A stretch of DNA of 64,000 nucleotides from Adiantum capillus-veneris (lineage: Eukaryota; Streptophyta; Polypodiopsida; Polypodiales; Pteridaceae): assembly GCA_014529385.2 (NCBI GenBank), contig CM043958.1, forward strand, positions 157,394,793 through 157,458,792, read 5' to 3'. Numbering within the stretch: the first letter of the stretch is position 1; each line of letters opens with the position of its first letter. Both the position numbers and the translations under genes were made by a program. Of the stretch, positions 21,597 to 33,180 are shown in pieces. The notes below the pieces were generated by a model that searched no databases, was not told the DNA's origin, and saw only the letters and a program-made list of their open reading frames with translations.

Positions 21597-23580
21597 TGAA
21601 GATATAATTTTAGCTTGTGCAGAGATTGCGGTTTGAGGATTTTTGGTAGATTTGGGCAATGAAGCACGGAGGTGTTTACAATCATCAAAGTGGTCTCTTG
21701 AGAGATGCAGTTTTCCGAGCATTGTACACTTGCTCATAGGTGGAGTCTTCTGCATCAACAACACAGATGAAGGACGTTGGAATTTTAATGGAGGATTAAT
21801 TTTGGTTGAGATTTTCTACTCACAACTTACACTTTTACGTGTGGATTATGTGACATAGGTGTTGTACACATGTATGAATGTGTGGGGCATTTCAGAGAGT
21901 GATTTTAGCACAATTTTATGCAGTTCATACTATGTATGCATATGGGGATACAACCTGAGCTAGGTGTAGCTCATAGATAGCAGGTTCACAGGTTTCCAAC
22001 TTTTTTGGACATGTACAAGTCCATAGAGCCACTCATTCAGGAGTGAGCCAGTTTGATAGGGTTCTGTTAGTGCATGTATACCATTTGTGGACCTATTTAT
22101 TGAGACATTGAGTGTCCATATATGCTTTTTGTGGTATTGGCTTCTCCCATGGGTACTGGGGTCTTCCATCCATGTCAACCACGGTCTAAGGGGCTAATTC
22201 CAAAAAAAAGGGAGGCAAATGTTAGTGGTGAGAATCCAAAAAGGGAAACGAGCAGCCATGGGCACTTAGAATCAAGAAGCAAGATTCAAGAAGTACATTG
22301 GGTATTGCGACTAAGAATAAAAGGAAGTCAATACCCAAACGCAAGGCATGGGTGTGTGAGTGCATGGTTGCCTTGAGCACCATTGTAATACATACCATTA
22401 TGAATGAGCAAGTGATGTGTTGGTTTCCAGTTGTACATCTCAGGGAGGGCTTTGTCACTTGTGTATTTGGTATTGACATAGTCATGGACTATAGCCAATG
22501 TTGAAAGTTAGAAGTCTGTAAGGGTGTTGTACATTTTAGGAACAATAGTGCCTAGGCTTGACAAAAATCCAATGCCAAGTGGAGGAGACATTTTTTTTAA
22601 AATTGAGGCGATGGCCACAGCTTCTGCGCCATGTTGTAGAGAGTGGATTTTTGTCGATCTACTTGGTCGTGGACCCAGACTTTGACAGTGCTATGGGTAA
22701 GCCAAGTCACTCTCTATTTTTGCGCTCACATTCCTTTCTCTGCATGCAAAACTAGTTTGCCTTGATTGACTCACCGTGCAGATGGTGAGAAGTAAAATAG
22801 CGATAGTGGTGTGGATTTTACCGTCTAGCATAGCTCGTGATGATGGCTCCATAGCATCTCTCCTCGAAGCTTTCGCAAAAAGCTTTATGACCTTGCATCA
22901 CAAATGAGATTTTGCATGAAAAGATGTATGAATGTAAACGGTTTCACATTATAATAAAAACAAAACGAGATGCAATATTTCGTGCATTTACGATGCTCGT
23001 GCCCTTTTTGTCTTTTTCTCAATCTGACGCAGGCAAGCCTTGGCTAGGTCAAGGTTAGTTCCACCACTCTCAATGTCTTTGACATCATCCGTTGGCTGAA
23101 AATTTATTGTTAGCCTTGTTTTGTCTATCACCAAAAGGCTATGCAAGTCTGAGGAATGGGTCTTTGCACGGGTGCCCCCTATTGCATGCGTGCAATTTTT
23201 TTGTTGATCTTGGTGTCTTCACCAGCAAAGCAAGAGTGCCAATCCATCGTGATGCCCCTATCTCTTACCACCTAGGTATTACCAAGACGTGCAACCTGGT
23301 GCTCTCTCTCACGACCAAGCCATGGAGACTTCTCTATCAACCTCACGCACGAGCGGGACAAGATGGGGGTTTTGTTAAGGGCCCACAATGTTTGGGAAAG
23401 GTGTGCCTCAACTTAGCCTTGATTTGGTTGGATATCAAGATTAGCCAGTATGTCCCTACGATTAGGAAAAAAAGAAAATAAATGAGAATCTGAAGAGATG
23501 CGCTCGTAACAACTGCATTAGCTGAAAATGATGCCCACCATGCGCATATACAAAAGGCGACGTGTGTGGGTAAGGTTGGG
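21597..23580. other. non-coding stretch, no gene seen
   Basis: There is no ORF with a recognisable motif on either strand and no clear transposon boundary. Confidence 0.45.
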
Positions 23581-23600
23581 CTCTCTCGCTCTCTCTCTCG

Positions 23601-23647
<47 letters not shown>
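23581..23647. repeat. compound (CT)n(CG)n(CA)n microsatellite
   Basis: A CT-rich run passes into CGCGCGCG and then about 38 bp of CA. The alternating purine-pyrimidine CG/CA part is the type of sequence that can adopt Z-DNA. The same compound order occurs at 30161-30210. Confidence 0.95.
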
Positions 23648-23649
<2 letters not shown>

Positions 23650-24250
23650 GTTAAGGTTGCATGGAAGGCTCTTTCCCTAACACAATATCACATCGCTGGT
23701 CCCACGGGTCACTTCCTCCAACCAACATGCTCCGGTTCAGCCCGCGATGAGCAGCAGCCGTCTTGATCTTTCTCTCCTACTGTTGAGAGAGAGAGATTTT
23801 CTTGATGAGAGGGTGGACTGTGGCAAACGGGAGGCGGGAGGAAGAGAGGCAGACTGACAAGCGTCTTAGCTGAAGAAGCAGAGAGGGGGATGGGGAGGAG
23901 ACAAAGGCAGGAGAGGAAGATGGGGTACATAGATCATGCAGGTGCAGGGCGGGAGAGGGAAGGCTGATCGAAGCCGAGGAGGTGGAAGGAGAAGCTGGGA
24001 AAAATCGATGCACGTGAAAGAGGGGGGAGGGGATATTCGCTTCGATTGATTTTAATTCGATAGTTGCAAAAGATGGTAAAGGGATCAAAAATCAATAAAA
24101 TATATTAGGAAATAGACGTGGAAAATGGCATGAAAGGCAAGGCGAGGGTGGTGCAAACAGGCGAGGGCGGCTTGCTTAATGTGTGGCAGGGCAGAGGAGG
24201 TTGCATGACACAAGACTCGAAGTGGGGACGATCTCGCAGCAAAGGTGCAA

Positions 24251-24418
24251 TCTGTGTGTGTGTGTGTGTGTACGCTCCGAGATCAAAGTCTCTCTCTTTC
24301 TTTGGTTTGTGTGCAAAGCGACGACAAAGACCTGTAGACCCGGAGTCTCTGTGTGTGTGCTCTAGGTCTGGATTCTCTCTCTTTCTTTCTTTTGTTTGCA
24401 AGGGATGGTGTAGGTGCA

Positions 24419-24450
<32 letters not shown>
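24251..24450. repeat. short GT and CT microsatellites
   Basis: A GT run at about 24252-24270 and a CT run at about 24420-24450 create long but spurious open frames on both strands (Arg/Glu or Ser/Leu repeats). Confidence 0.9.
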
Positions 24451-24455
<5 letters not shown>

Positions 24456-24676
24456 GAGGGTAGATCATCCCGATGAGGGCCGTTCGGTAGTGTGTTGCAA
24501 GGCAGGAGTGAGGTCAACAAAGGGCACGGCAGGCAGAGTAGGGTGGAGGTCAGTAGGGCAAGGCAGGTTGTTGATGGAGTGGTGCATTGGGCGTTCTTAT
24601 TCGAGGTTAGAATGAGGCCAATTTGAAATGGGATCTTTAGAGATTCCATGTATTTGAGGTCACAAGGAGGGGCAAG

Positions 24677-24904
24677 TGTAAGAATTGGGGTTGTAGGAAA
24701 ATGCACATAGCTTGGAGAAGACAAAGGAAGCTAAAGGCACACTACAGAGAGTGTATTACTAAGTGTGCAATGGAAAGATAGATAGCTCTAGAGTGATGGG
24801 TGTATATATAATGCACGGGGGAAAAAACCTACTAGTGAGGGAAAAAATTCCCCGACGGTCCTAAGTGTGTTCACACACATCACTACCACATATATATGGT
24901 AACA
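24677..24904 (-). repeat. 3' LTR of the minus-strand copia element
   Basis: The LTR is 228 bp. On the minus strand it begins TGTTACCATATATATG and ends CTTACA, matching the 226-bp LTR at 58842-59067 with scattered differences. The sequence just outside on the internal side (about 24905-24920) is the G-rich polypurine tract. Confidence 0.9.
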
Positions 24905-24981
24905 AATCCCCCTTGGGAGTGATGCGGTGAACGAGAATTGGTACATAGAGTATAGGGAAGTGCCATGCCTTGAGGACATCA

Positions 24982-25515
24982 TTAGCCCACAATGGGGAGT
25001 AGGCCCAAAGCTTTGCAGAAAGATTTGAACTTCTCAGAAGACAATGCCTTTGTGAAAAGATATGTAAGGTTGTCTTGTGTTGGCACATAAGCCAAGTTGA
25101 TCCCTGCTGCTGAGAGTCTCTCCCTGACATAATGGTAATGCACCTCAATTTTCTTTGTGCAAGCATGAAAAATTGGGTTTCTCGCAACTGCCAATGCGCT
25201 CTGGTTGTTAGTGTAGATGATGTTGGCAGTGTCTTGTCCAACACCCAAATTAGTCATAAGGCATCTGAGCAATACACACTCAATCGTAGCTGTGAAGACT
25301 TCCATGTACTCAATCTCACAACTAGAAGTGGCCATAGTAGGTTGCTTCTTGCTCAACCATGATATGCATGAAGTGATGAGCATGAAACAAAAACCACTCG
25401 TGGACACTCGCGTGTCAAAACAACCAGCCCAATTTGAGTCCAAAAATGCATGTAAATCTGGTGGCAATGATCCCCCCTTGGGATAAAACAACCCAATGTG
25501 TAAAGTGCTACTCAA
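24982..25515 (-). pseudogene. copia RNase H
   Basis: A 177-codon open frame on the minus strand covers the copia-type RNase H and C-terminus. Visible parts are FLDSNWAGCFDTRVSTSGFCF with the first acidic region, SSCEIEYMEVF with the Glu, IYTNNQSALAVA (Asn where element B has the catalytic-site Asp of NDSQSALA), and VPTQDNLTYLFTKAL. It would degrade template RNA. The NDS-to-NNQ change and the lack of a continuous upstream frame suggest loss of function. Confidence 0.85.
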
Positions 25516-25542
25516 GTAGCGAAAGATCCACTTGGTAGCCTG

Positions 25543-26500
25543 TCAATGCTTAGACTTTGGTCTATGCATAAATTTGCCGACTTGTGAGATTGCAAACTGA
25601 ATATCCGGCCTCGTGTTGCATATATAAATAAGGCATCTAACAATAGTTTGGTAAAGAGTGACATCAAAAGGGTCACCAACATCTTGAAGTCTCAATTTCA
25701 AACCTGTTTCCATGGGAGTGGCAATAGGTTTGCAATTCTCAAGTCCAAACTTACATAACAATGTCTCTATGTAACTTGTCTGACACAAGGCAATGGCACC
25801 ATCACATTGCTTACATTGTATGCCCAAGTAATGATGCAACAACCCCAAATCTTTCATCTTGAAAGTAGGATTCAAATCAGCTGAAAATTCAACAATATAT
25901 CTCTCATTTGGTCCAGTGATCAACAAATCATCCACATATAGAACAATAATAAGAACTACATTATCCTTACGCTTTACATTCAATGTGCTTTCTGTTGGAC
26001 TATTACAAAAGACTCGTTTGACCAAATGAGTGTCAGCCTTCTCATACCAAGCACGAAGAGATTGCTTCAACCCATACAAAGCTTTCCTTTATTTGCACAC
26101 TTTATCGTCCTGCCCTTTAATGACAAAACGGTGAGGCTACGTTACATAAATTTCCTCAAATATGTCACCATTCAAGAAAGCAATAACAATGTCTGACTGA
26201 TGTACATCCCAACCAAAATCAGCTACAAATGCACATAGAAAGCACACAGTAGTCGTACGACAAGTGGGAGAAAAAGTCTCTTCATAATCTATGCCTTTTT
26301 GTTGTTCATAACCCTTTGCAACAATTCAAGCCTTATAGCGACCAATCTCACCATTTGGCTTGCGTTTCAACTTGTAAACCCACTTTGTACAATGGCCTTT
26401 TTGCCAAGAGGAAAATCACATAAAGTCCATGTGTCATCTTCTATAAGTGCATCATATTCTGATTACATGGTAGCCATCCAATTTTTTGAATTTTGTGCTT
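25543..26500 (-). pseudogene. copia reverse transcriptase
   Basis: On the minus strand 25543-26079 is open and contains YGLKQSLRAWYEK, the catalytic box YVDDLLITG, HHYLGIQ and YICNTRPDIQFAI, the usual order in copia RT. The N-terminal third (26080-26500) has the expected sequence but in several frames with stops. The catalytic YVDD is intact, so inactivation is by frame damage and 5' truncation. Confidence 0.88.
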
Positions 26501-26587
26501 CATCAAATGATAGAGGTTCCTCAACATCACATAAGCTACACATAACCGAAGCATAACAATCTGTTGCATAAGATGCATGGCAAGAAC

Positions 26588-27325
26588 CTACATGAGTACG
26601 ACTAGACAAAGGTGCATCCAGTTTACTGTCATGCAAAGTATGCGCCAACCATTTTGGCATACCTCTAGCCTTCTTATTCTCATCCCATTCCTCATCATGT
26701 ACATCTGCATCAGAAATAGGCTGATATGTAACATTTTTAGAAACCCCCATAGGTTGTACATTTGCCTCATTGGAATTACATTCGAACTTCCACCACTGAA
26801 AAGAGGCAACAAACTGTCATAAATGTCCTGTGAGCTTACATTACCATCTCTAGTACATGACAGCAAGAGTTGAACAGAATTTTCCACAAACTCAACATCT
26901 CGTGAAATCAAGATACACTTTGGTTGAAGATGATACAGCCTGTAACCGTTTCTTTCAACACTATCAACAACAAAAATACATTTGACAACCTTATCATCCA
27001 ATTTTCTGCGCTGCGTTTGTGGCATCAAAGCATAAGCCAAACAACCAAAAATGTGCATGTGCTCAATTGAAGGCTTTCTATCATGCCATGCTTCATTAGG
27101 ATTCATAGGCTGCAAAGCTTTCTTAAGACACCTCTTTTATACATAGTGGCATACATGATAGCCTCAAGCCAAAACGAATGCAGAAAAGCTTTACTTTTGA
27201 CCATACATCATGTCATTTCCGTGAGAAACTTGCTTTTCCTCTCAGCAACACCATTTTGCTGAGGCGTATACGACACTGTACATTGGTGTTTTATCCCACA
27301 ACTAGCCAGAAATTCATTACACATG
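26588..27325 (-). pseudogene. copia integrase C-terminal part and linker
   Basis: The minus strand 26588-27115 encodes HIFGCLAYALMP, KCIFVVDSVERNGYRLY and the linker toward RT, as in the copia integrase C-terminal region. Farther upstream, 27208-27325 encodes SYTPQQNGVAERK with the catalytic Glu of the DDE core. The two are separated by a stop and a frameshift. The N-terminal half of integrase is missing. Confidence 0.85.
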
Positions 27326-28784
27326 AATGAGGAGGGGTATGTAAATGCATGATTTTTGCATGAACTTATTGAGGAGAGGAGGAGAAAACTCAAAACCGTT
27401 TACATCCCACCATATCGATGCTACCTACATAGGGTTTTGCTTCTCTTCAGGTAGCCTTTCTTGTTGCTCACCTTCATCTCCTCCTTGAATGCTACTAAAT
27501 CTTTTCATATGAGGTTGCCTAGTCTCCATCAACCTTCTTGCGTATTTGTGCCATATAATAATCATTCCTTTGTGACTAGGTCTACGTTGGGGTTTGTACA
27601 CAATCACTTATCCAATGAAGCGAATAGAGAATGGGTAGTAAATTTGAGACAACTCAGCTTTCACACCATCATGTTCAACGTGGCAACCAACAAGGTTCTA
27701 CCAAGACCGCATTGAAGTGACTTGGAGAGAATAGGCCTTTCAAAAATCCATAGGAGGGAGAGAGGGCGAGAGAGAGAGAAAGATGGATTGATGCTCACCA
27801 TATTAATTTGTCGAGGGAGTTATACGCTATTTGTTTATTTTCTATTTTAGCCCAATGGCTCACTCTTGAATCAGCCCTTGTGAATTTTAAGCTTCAGAGT
27901 TCCTTAAAATCCTCCATTGAGCAAAAAGGTGAAGTTGTAGTGGCCTACATATATACATACAGGGATAAAAAAGGGGGACATTGAATTGCCCCTTTATAGA
28001 ATTAGGGAAAGCAATGTCAAAAAATCTTTAAGCGGCATACGATAACATCCCTACAGATGCAAATTAAAACATTACTTAGCTATCTTCTCTCTCTCGAAAA
28101 AAACGGACTAGCAAAGGTTTGCCACCATTAACTTACGTCCATGTGGCACTAATACAAGAGGCTTAGCAAATTGTCCATACCTCCACAATTTCTATGAAGA
28201 TTTCTAATTGTTTTTATTTCGCCTTACAATTGCAAATGGACGTATTAAATTCAACTTAAAGGAACGTATTGTAATCCCAAAGCACAGGACGAGCCTACAT
28301 AAACCCTAGACTAAGGTAAACTATTCCTTGTGAGATGTTATCAAGTTGTGACCTTGATGGTTTGGATTGGTTGTTTCCAATAGTGTAATAGTGAGAGTTC
28401 TTCCTTTCTCTAATGGAGACCATCACTTCCTCGCTTTCTTGAATAACCTCTGGGCTATGAAGCTCGTTGTTGAGAAGACGTTTTCAAAGACCCGCCGATG
28501 GTTCTTAGCCCTCCAAATTTGTTTAAAATAGTGAGATAAAAAGAGCTTCACAATCTTCCAAGAGTTCCTTGCTGTTTTCTTATCTAAGCTGCCTATAAGT
28601 CTACTTCATAGAAGCACCTCTCTTTATTATTGTAAGGGGTGAATACAAGGTAGCTTTTTGTCAGACATTTTACTTGTTTTGGGCTATTTTGCCCAATTTG
28701 TTATAGGTGAAAATGTGAGGGAGGTGCTCTCAAAAATTAAACCTGTGCATATTTGCAAGCATACAACTGGCCCAGTATTTTGAC
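27326..28784. other. non-coding stretch, no gene seen
   Basis: There are no convincing ORFs, and a short GA-rich run lies at about 27757-27785. This is the flank of the truncated copia element. No target duplication or element end was recognised. Confidence 0.45.
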
Positions 28785-28785
28785 C

Positions 28786-28850
<65 letters not shown>
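28785..28850. repeat. compound (GT)n(GA)n microsatellite
   Basis: A GT run of about 22 bp passes directly into a GA run of about 44 bp. Confidence 0.95.
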
Positions 28851-28851
<1 letters not shown>

Positions 28852-29465
28852 ACTCTTATACTAGGTTGGGTTCAAACTGAACCGGCGAAAGAAACAAGGT
28901 TTTCTAAATGTGCCGCCGTCTAGTGTGAACAGTGTGAAGGAGGAAAAGTGAAAAAGTGAAGGGGGTTGAGAGAGGCCATCAACTCTTCCGAAGGGAAGGG
29001 CGGGGCGAGGCGGGGGGTCAGAAGAAAAATGGAGGGCCCGACGAAAGAGTGCCTCGACTCCAACCAATTAAATTTTGCCATGGAAGAAGAACGCCCCTTT
29101 GCTTTTTTCTTCCGTCGCCTAGTCTTAACCCACCCTTCACCCTTAGATGGTTGTGACAACGTACAAGAGTTGTAGCTATGAGAGAATGAAGAGGGCCCCA
29201 TGAGTTCGAGGCTGCAATGGAAAGGTTTACAAAAAGCGTAGTTGCGCATGCACGCACGCGAGGCTACACAAAGTGTTCACCCCTCATGTCTTCAACTGAG
29301 TGGGTCGCTGGCGAAGGTAACATAGACAGACGGGGGTGGTCCACTGCGTTGCGCCTTTTTAAGCTTCAAAAGAGGGGGAGACAATGGGAGAGAGAAAAGA
29401 TTTGGTGTGTCCACTGTCTATCTATGTATCTGTGTGGAAGGATGAGCTAAAGGTTTACAGAACGC

Positions 29466-29472
29466 TATAATA
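29466..29472 (+). promoter_or_regulatory. TATA-like element upstream of the host gene
   Basis: TATAATA lies about 83 bp upstream of the ATG at 29555, followed by a CT/CA-rich stretch typical of plant 5' UTRs. The site is plausible for a core promoter but is unproven. Confidence 0.4.
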
Positions 29473-29554
29473 CACAGGGTTTTGCGCGGGCGAAGCGCTT
29501 TCCCTCTTTGACACACATACACACGCAGTCTCTCTCATTCTCACACAGTCAAAT

Positions 29555-29820
29555 ATGCAAGAGGCCTGCAAGCACGCATTCCAGGAGCTGGAGGCCGCCC
29601 CAATCGTATACTCGGCACCGCTGACAGCTCCCTTGTTCTTGTGCTTCAATTGGAACGAGGTGTTCGAGAAGTATGGGTTCACCGACCAGACCTCCTCCTT
29701 CCATGTGGTGGCCTTTCGCTCCGTGCGCAAGCGCGACACCGACGAGAACGCTCTCACTCGCATCAACAATGTGGCCTTGGAGGAAGCCAGGAAGAGCGGC
29801 GGCCTGGTCAGGGTAAGCCG

Positions 29821-29863
<43 letters not shown>

Positions 29864-30119
29864 ATTTGATGATATATACATGCATGTGTGGCAGTATTGG
29901 GCTGGGCGACCGAATGCGCAGAGGCAGTGCCTGGAGGCGAGCGTGTGGGAGTCAAGGGCGGCGGCGGAGAGGGCAGCGAGGAGGCCCGCCTATGCGGAGG
30001 CCATGAAGGAGGCGGCCACTCTCTACGAGTCCTACACTCTGGAGCGCTACTCCATTACCGCCACCGTGGACCACCTGCCAGCCTTCAAGCTCATCGACAC
30101 CACCTCCCGCTATATTTAA
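29555..30119 (+). CDS. two-exon host gene, conserved-looking protein of unknown function
   Basis: Exon 1 is 29555-29812 (86 codons) and exon 2 is 29895-30119 (74 codons plus TAA), giving 160 aa. The 82-bp intron 29813-29894 starts GTAAGC, ends GGCAG, is in phase 0 and contains a GA microsatellite. The ATG follows a CT-rich leader (AAATATGC). The product is soluble, with no signal peptide or membrane segment. It has aromatic-rich motifs (NWNEVFEKYGFTDQTSSFH, VVAFRSVRK) and a C-terminal helical part (SVWESRAAAERAA, LYESYTLERY). GC content and C/G-ending codons contrast with the AT-rich surroundings, and no stop breaks either exon. I do not recognise the family; a small alpha/beta plant protein is likely. 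Confidence 0.75.
29813..29894 (+). other. 82-bp intron containing a (GA)n repeat
   Basis: GT-AG boundaries (GTAAGC ... GTGGCAG) flank a GA run at about 29823-29860. Splicing here joins two open frames in phase 0, whereas reading through the intron gives Arg/Glu repeat and then a stop. Confidence 0.75.
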
Positions 30120-30154
30120 CGTCTCCTTCCTCAATTCTCACACTGATCTTTAAC

Positions 30155-30160
<6 letters not shown>

Positions 30161-30200
<40 letters not shown>

Positions 30201-30210
30201 ACACACACAC
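30161..30210. repeat. compound (CT)n(CG)n(CA)n microsatellite
   Basis: The order CT, CG, CA is the same as at 23581-23647. It lies in the probable 3' UTR or downstream flank of the host gene. Confidence 0.95.
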
Positions 30211-30287
30211 AAGTAGAAAAGCAATATCTAGGTATTCTCTTTTTGCAAGTTGCAACAATATTATGGTCGCTGATGTCCAAATCCAAT

Positions 30288-30316
30288 GGTCCGACTCCGA
30301 CTCCGACTCCGACTAG
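30288..30316. repeat. short TCCGAC hexamer repeat
   Basis: About four and a half tandem copies of TCCGAC are present. A further patch of AGGCAT-type repeats lies at about 30427-30458, with a related copy near 30545. Confidence 0.9.
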
Positions 30317-31826
30317 ATTCATATTCATATTGGATGGATTGACACAAAATCATATCAGAAATGAGAACCTCATGCCGCGCCAGCACTCAAGTTTCAACTA
30401 CAACGAAATGATGGATGGAGCTAGCAGGCATAGGCCTATATAGGCATAGGCATAGGCCCGCCCACCCTCCACACTATCTCATCATGCTGTTCCTGGTCGT
30501 ACAAAACCTGTGGCAACGGCCTTTACATGTTGCAATTTCATCACATAGGCGTAGGCATAGGAAGGTAGTCTTAGTCTAGTACTTGCAATATTAATCTATT
30601 TTCCCTCTCCCAATTAATCAGTAGAGAGCGCAATGTAAGCTTCAAAACCTTGATAGCCTCCACCCACTTATATGGTTTCACCTCGTCTCTCTTTTCTTTT
30701 ATAATAATTTTTTTTGGCCTAAGCTCCCCTAGTTGAGCATTTCCATTGTACAGTCATTACATTATGTTTGGTTTGAAACCTTAGGATTAAGAATTGTCAC
30801 TCACCATGGATTTCTCGCTTGCCTTGGGTTTCAGTATGTATTACATTTGCAATAGAATTGAGGCAATGGTGTCTTCAAGGCAAGCTCAAAATCTAACCGG
30901 GTGTTACATACACAAGCTCATAGTTGTGGTCGTGTGCCCTTCACATCATTGCAACACACATTGTAAAACCACCCAATACACACACCCAAATTGCTCCAAA
31001 ATTCCGTTCGAATCCTAAATGCCTGCTCTCATACTCTCATGGAGGGTGATTTAGTTGCAAAGGTGCTATCGAACGCGATTCCTCCTTTTAGATTGGCTTC
31101 CCCATAGTTATTTTTTCTTGTAGATTTTTGAATCGCTCAAATAATAAAGCTTTGGAAAGCAAAATATCCTCTAATTACCCTCTTGCCCTTCCAAAACACA
31201 AGTGTAAGCTTACTTTGTTTTCTGCCTTGCCTATTTTGCATCAAAACAGGTTTCGTCCCATGTTTTTACTGTGAAAATTATACAAAAACTATGCTTCATG
31301 GTTCTAGGCTTTTACCCATTCTCAAAAAATTGAAAATACAAAATAAGAGTTCTTTCAGTACCTCAAGTAGAATCATCTCATAATACTTGATTTGCTACAA
31401 GATTCACCATGCATGCATTCATGGCAATTTTTTATTATAGCATTAAGCTGACAATTTATATAAAAAATCTTCTCTTACCTAGTATTCTTGAACTTTTGGA
31501 TGGCATGTGTGTAAGTTGAGGCATGCTTGTCCTAGATGTCACCTCTAGAAAGTATGTTCTATTCTGCTTATGGGAAAATGGAATGCTTCGGTGAAATTCC
31601 AAAGCACAATAAGCAGTACAAGTAGCATGTAAGGAATTTCAAATAATTGAGTAGCTTCCAATGATGACACACAAAAGAAGAAGAGGATAACTCAAGCATG
31701 AGCAAGAACATTTGCAAAAAACACCCAATTGTGTTCAACATAGTAATTTCACTTGAAAGGGATGACGTAGCAAAAGGAATATATATATTGTGTCTCTTGA
31801 GATTGGGTTGGCTTGATGATGTAGAT
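30317..31826. other. non-coding flank of host gene, no gene seen
   Basis: AT-rich sequence without a recognisable coding frame. No polyadenylation signal was assigned for the host gene. Confidence 0.45.
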
Positions 31827-32056
31827 TGTTAGGTCTAAAAGGAACGGTTACCTCTAGAGAAGATCCTAGTCCTATTGATCCAATACATAGATCCTATCCT
31901 CTCTTACACGTACTCGGCTTCACTCTATTATCTTCTATTTGTGCATCGATTCATCATGTACTGGCCTAGTGCTAGCATGTATGGGTTGTATCCATTAGCA
32001 TAATTTTTGTGATTTCTTTCCACATTGAGACTCTCCTGTTCTTTTGATATCTAACA
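31827..32056 (+). repeat. 5' LTR of a second copia family
   Basis: The 230-bp segment starts TGTTAGGTCT and ends ATATCTAACA, giving TGTTAG/CTAACA terminal inverted ends. It is followed at once by TGGTGTCAAAGCA (32057-32069), close to the initiator-tRNA-Met primer site TGGTATCAGAGC. Downstream, around 32192-32310, a copia gag start (MASTWPFMTMVKF, then KFNGFPKHVSI in another frame) is recognisable. The element is cut off before about 32350 and no 3' LTR was seen. Confidence 0.72.
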
Positions 32057-32069
32057 TGGTGTCAAAGCA
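32057..32069 (+). promoter_or_regulatory. tRNA-Met primer-binding site, degenerate
   Basis: TGGTGTCAAAGCA sits directly after the LTR end. It differs from the intact site at 54165-54176 at two positions. Confidence 0.65.
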
Positions 32070-32633
32070 TTAATTAGCTCCTTTCACTAGGCTATTTTGC
32101 TAATCATTTAGTTTTTATCATGCTTAATTAGCTAAACTTTGAGTAAGAGCAAGTAATCTAATATAGTTTTTCTTCAATCCTAATTAAACATGGCCTCAAC
32201 ATGGCCCTTTATGACTATGGTTAAGTTTTTTTAAAGTTTAGAGTAAAGTTTAATGGCTTTCCCAAGCATGTGTCAATCACTATGCAATCATATTCTTGTT
32301 ATGGATGCTAAGTGTGTGGAAGATTTAACCTTATTGTAAGCTTAAACAACAATGGATTCATTTTCAATTGCATCTTTAGATGTGCTCTCTCCTATCTATA
32401 AATAGACAAGCAATCATGGCTTTTCAAACCTAATCATGCTACTGTACAAAGAACACTATCAACATGTCCAATAGCTTCAATCTGCACTACTACTAGGCAT
32501 TTTTTATCCGCAGCTTGTGAAGGTGCATGCTCAAGCTGCTACACTTGGAAATCTCCTCTACAATCCCACTTAGTGATTGAGTGGCTCTATCTTCTTGATT
32601 CTACAATTTGCAAGCATCTTCAACTAAGATAAT

Positions 32634-32880
32634 GTAGAAGGTAGGAACCTGTTTAACCCCCAAGTAAAGCTTCTAAAGATGCCTTACACGGGGGCTTACC
32701 TAGACTTCTAACATATCGTAGAAGGTAGGAGCTATCTTCTAAAGATGCCTTGCACAGGGGTTTAACATAACGTAGAAGGTAGGGATCTGCTTCTAAAGAT
32801 GCCTTACATGGGGGTTTAACATAATGTAGAAGGTAGGAATCGGATTCTAAAGATGCCTTACATGGGGGTTTACTTGGACA
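32634..32880. repeat. 54-bp minisatellite, four units
   Basis: Units starting GTAGAAGGTAGG occur at 32634, 32718, 32772 and 32826. The last three are 54 bp apart, and the first is expanded to 84 bp. Each unit contains TTCTAAAGATGCCTTAC and GGGGGTTTA-type words. It lies upstream of a TATA box and is probably inside an LTR U3. Confidence 0.9.
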
Positions 32881-32949
32881 AGTTATGCGGCAAAGTTATC
32901 GTCAGTTTCCCAATACTATGTCACTGTGGGACAAGTTAGAATCCAATGC

Positions 32950-33180
32950 AGACACCTATAAAAAGGACCCACAAATCCCATTTTGGGAGTTCTCTCTTGG
33001 ACCTCTTGGACTGTAATTGTTGGGGGAAGACGCTATGCATCTTACAAAACTTAGGAGCATGTAGTGCTAATGCTTGTATCGTTGTATTGTCCAGATTAAT
33101 CATTCCAAAGAACTGCTTTCTGAACTCTTGTATCATTGTATTGCCCAGATTAATCATTCCAAAGCACCGCTCCTTGTACT
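32950..33180 (+). repeat. LTR-like segment with TATA box and a second 54-bp duplication
   Basis: CTATAAAAAGGACCC near 32956 resembles an LTR TATA box. Downstream, the stretch CTTGTATCNTTGTATTG with CCAGATTAATCATTCCAAAG occurs twice, from 33073 and 33127, again 54 bp apart. This suggests an LTR with minisatellites on both sides of its promoter. Its ends were not identified. Confidence 0.55.

Larger units (their letters stand above)
24677..27325 (-). mobile_element. Ty1/copia element, minus strand, 5'-truncated
   Basis: On the minus strand this runs from inside integrase (about 27325) through RT and RNase H to a complete 3' LTR at 24677-24904. It belongs to the same family as element B (53965-59067). 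The truncation falls in the integrase core near 27325, and no 5' LTR or matching target duplication was found. Stops and frameshifts throughout make it inactive. Confidence 0.9.

Noticed and set aside
23343-23766. Open frames through a CA microsatellite
   Set aside because: The Cys/Val or His/Thr repeats come from the dinucleotide array.
24118-24615. 165-codon open frame on the plus strand
   Set aside because: It runs through GT and CT microsatellites that avoid stops, and overlapping frames on both strands are equally open. No domain or codon bias is visible.
28920-29249. 109-codon minus-strand frame upstream of the host gene
   Set aside because: Overlapping frames on both strands are open in this GC-richer stretch. 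There is no motif and it lies in the likely promoter region.
29641-30316. Alternative longer frames over the host-gene exons
   Set aside because: They are +1/+2 shadows of GC-rich coding sequence. The spliced frame has the sensible protein and correct GT-AG sites.
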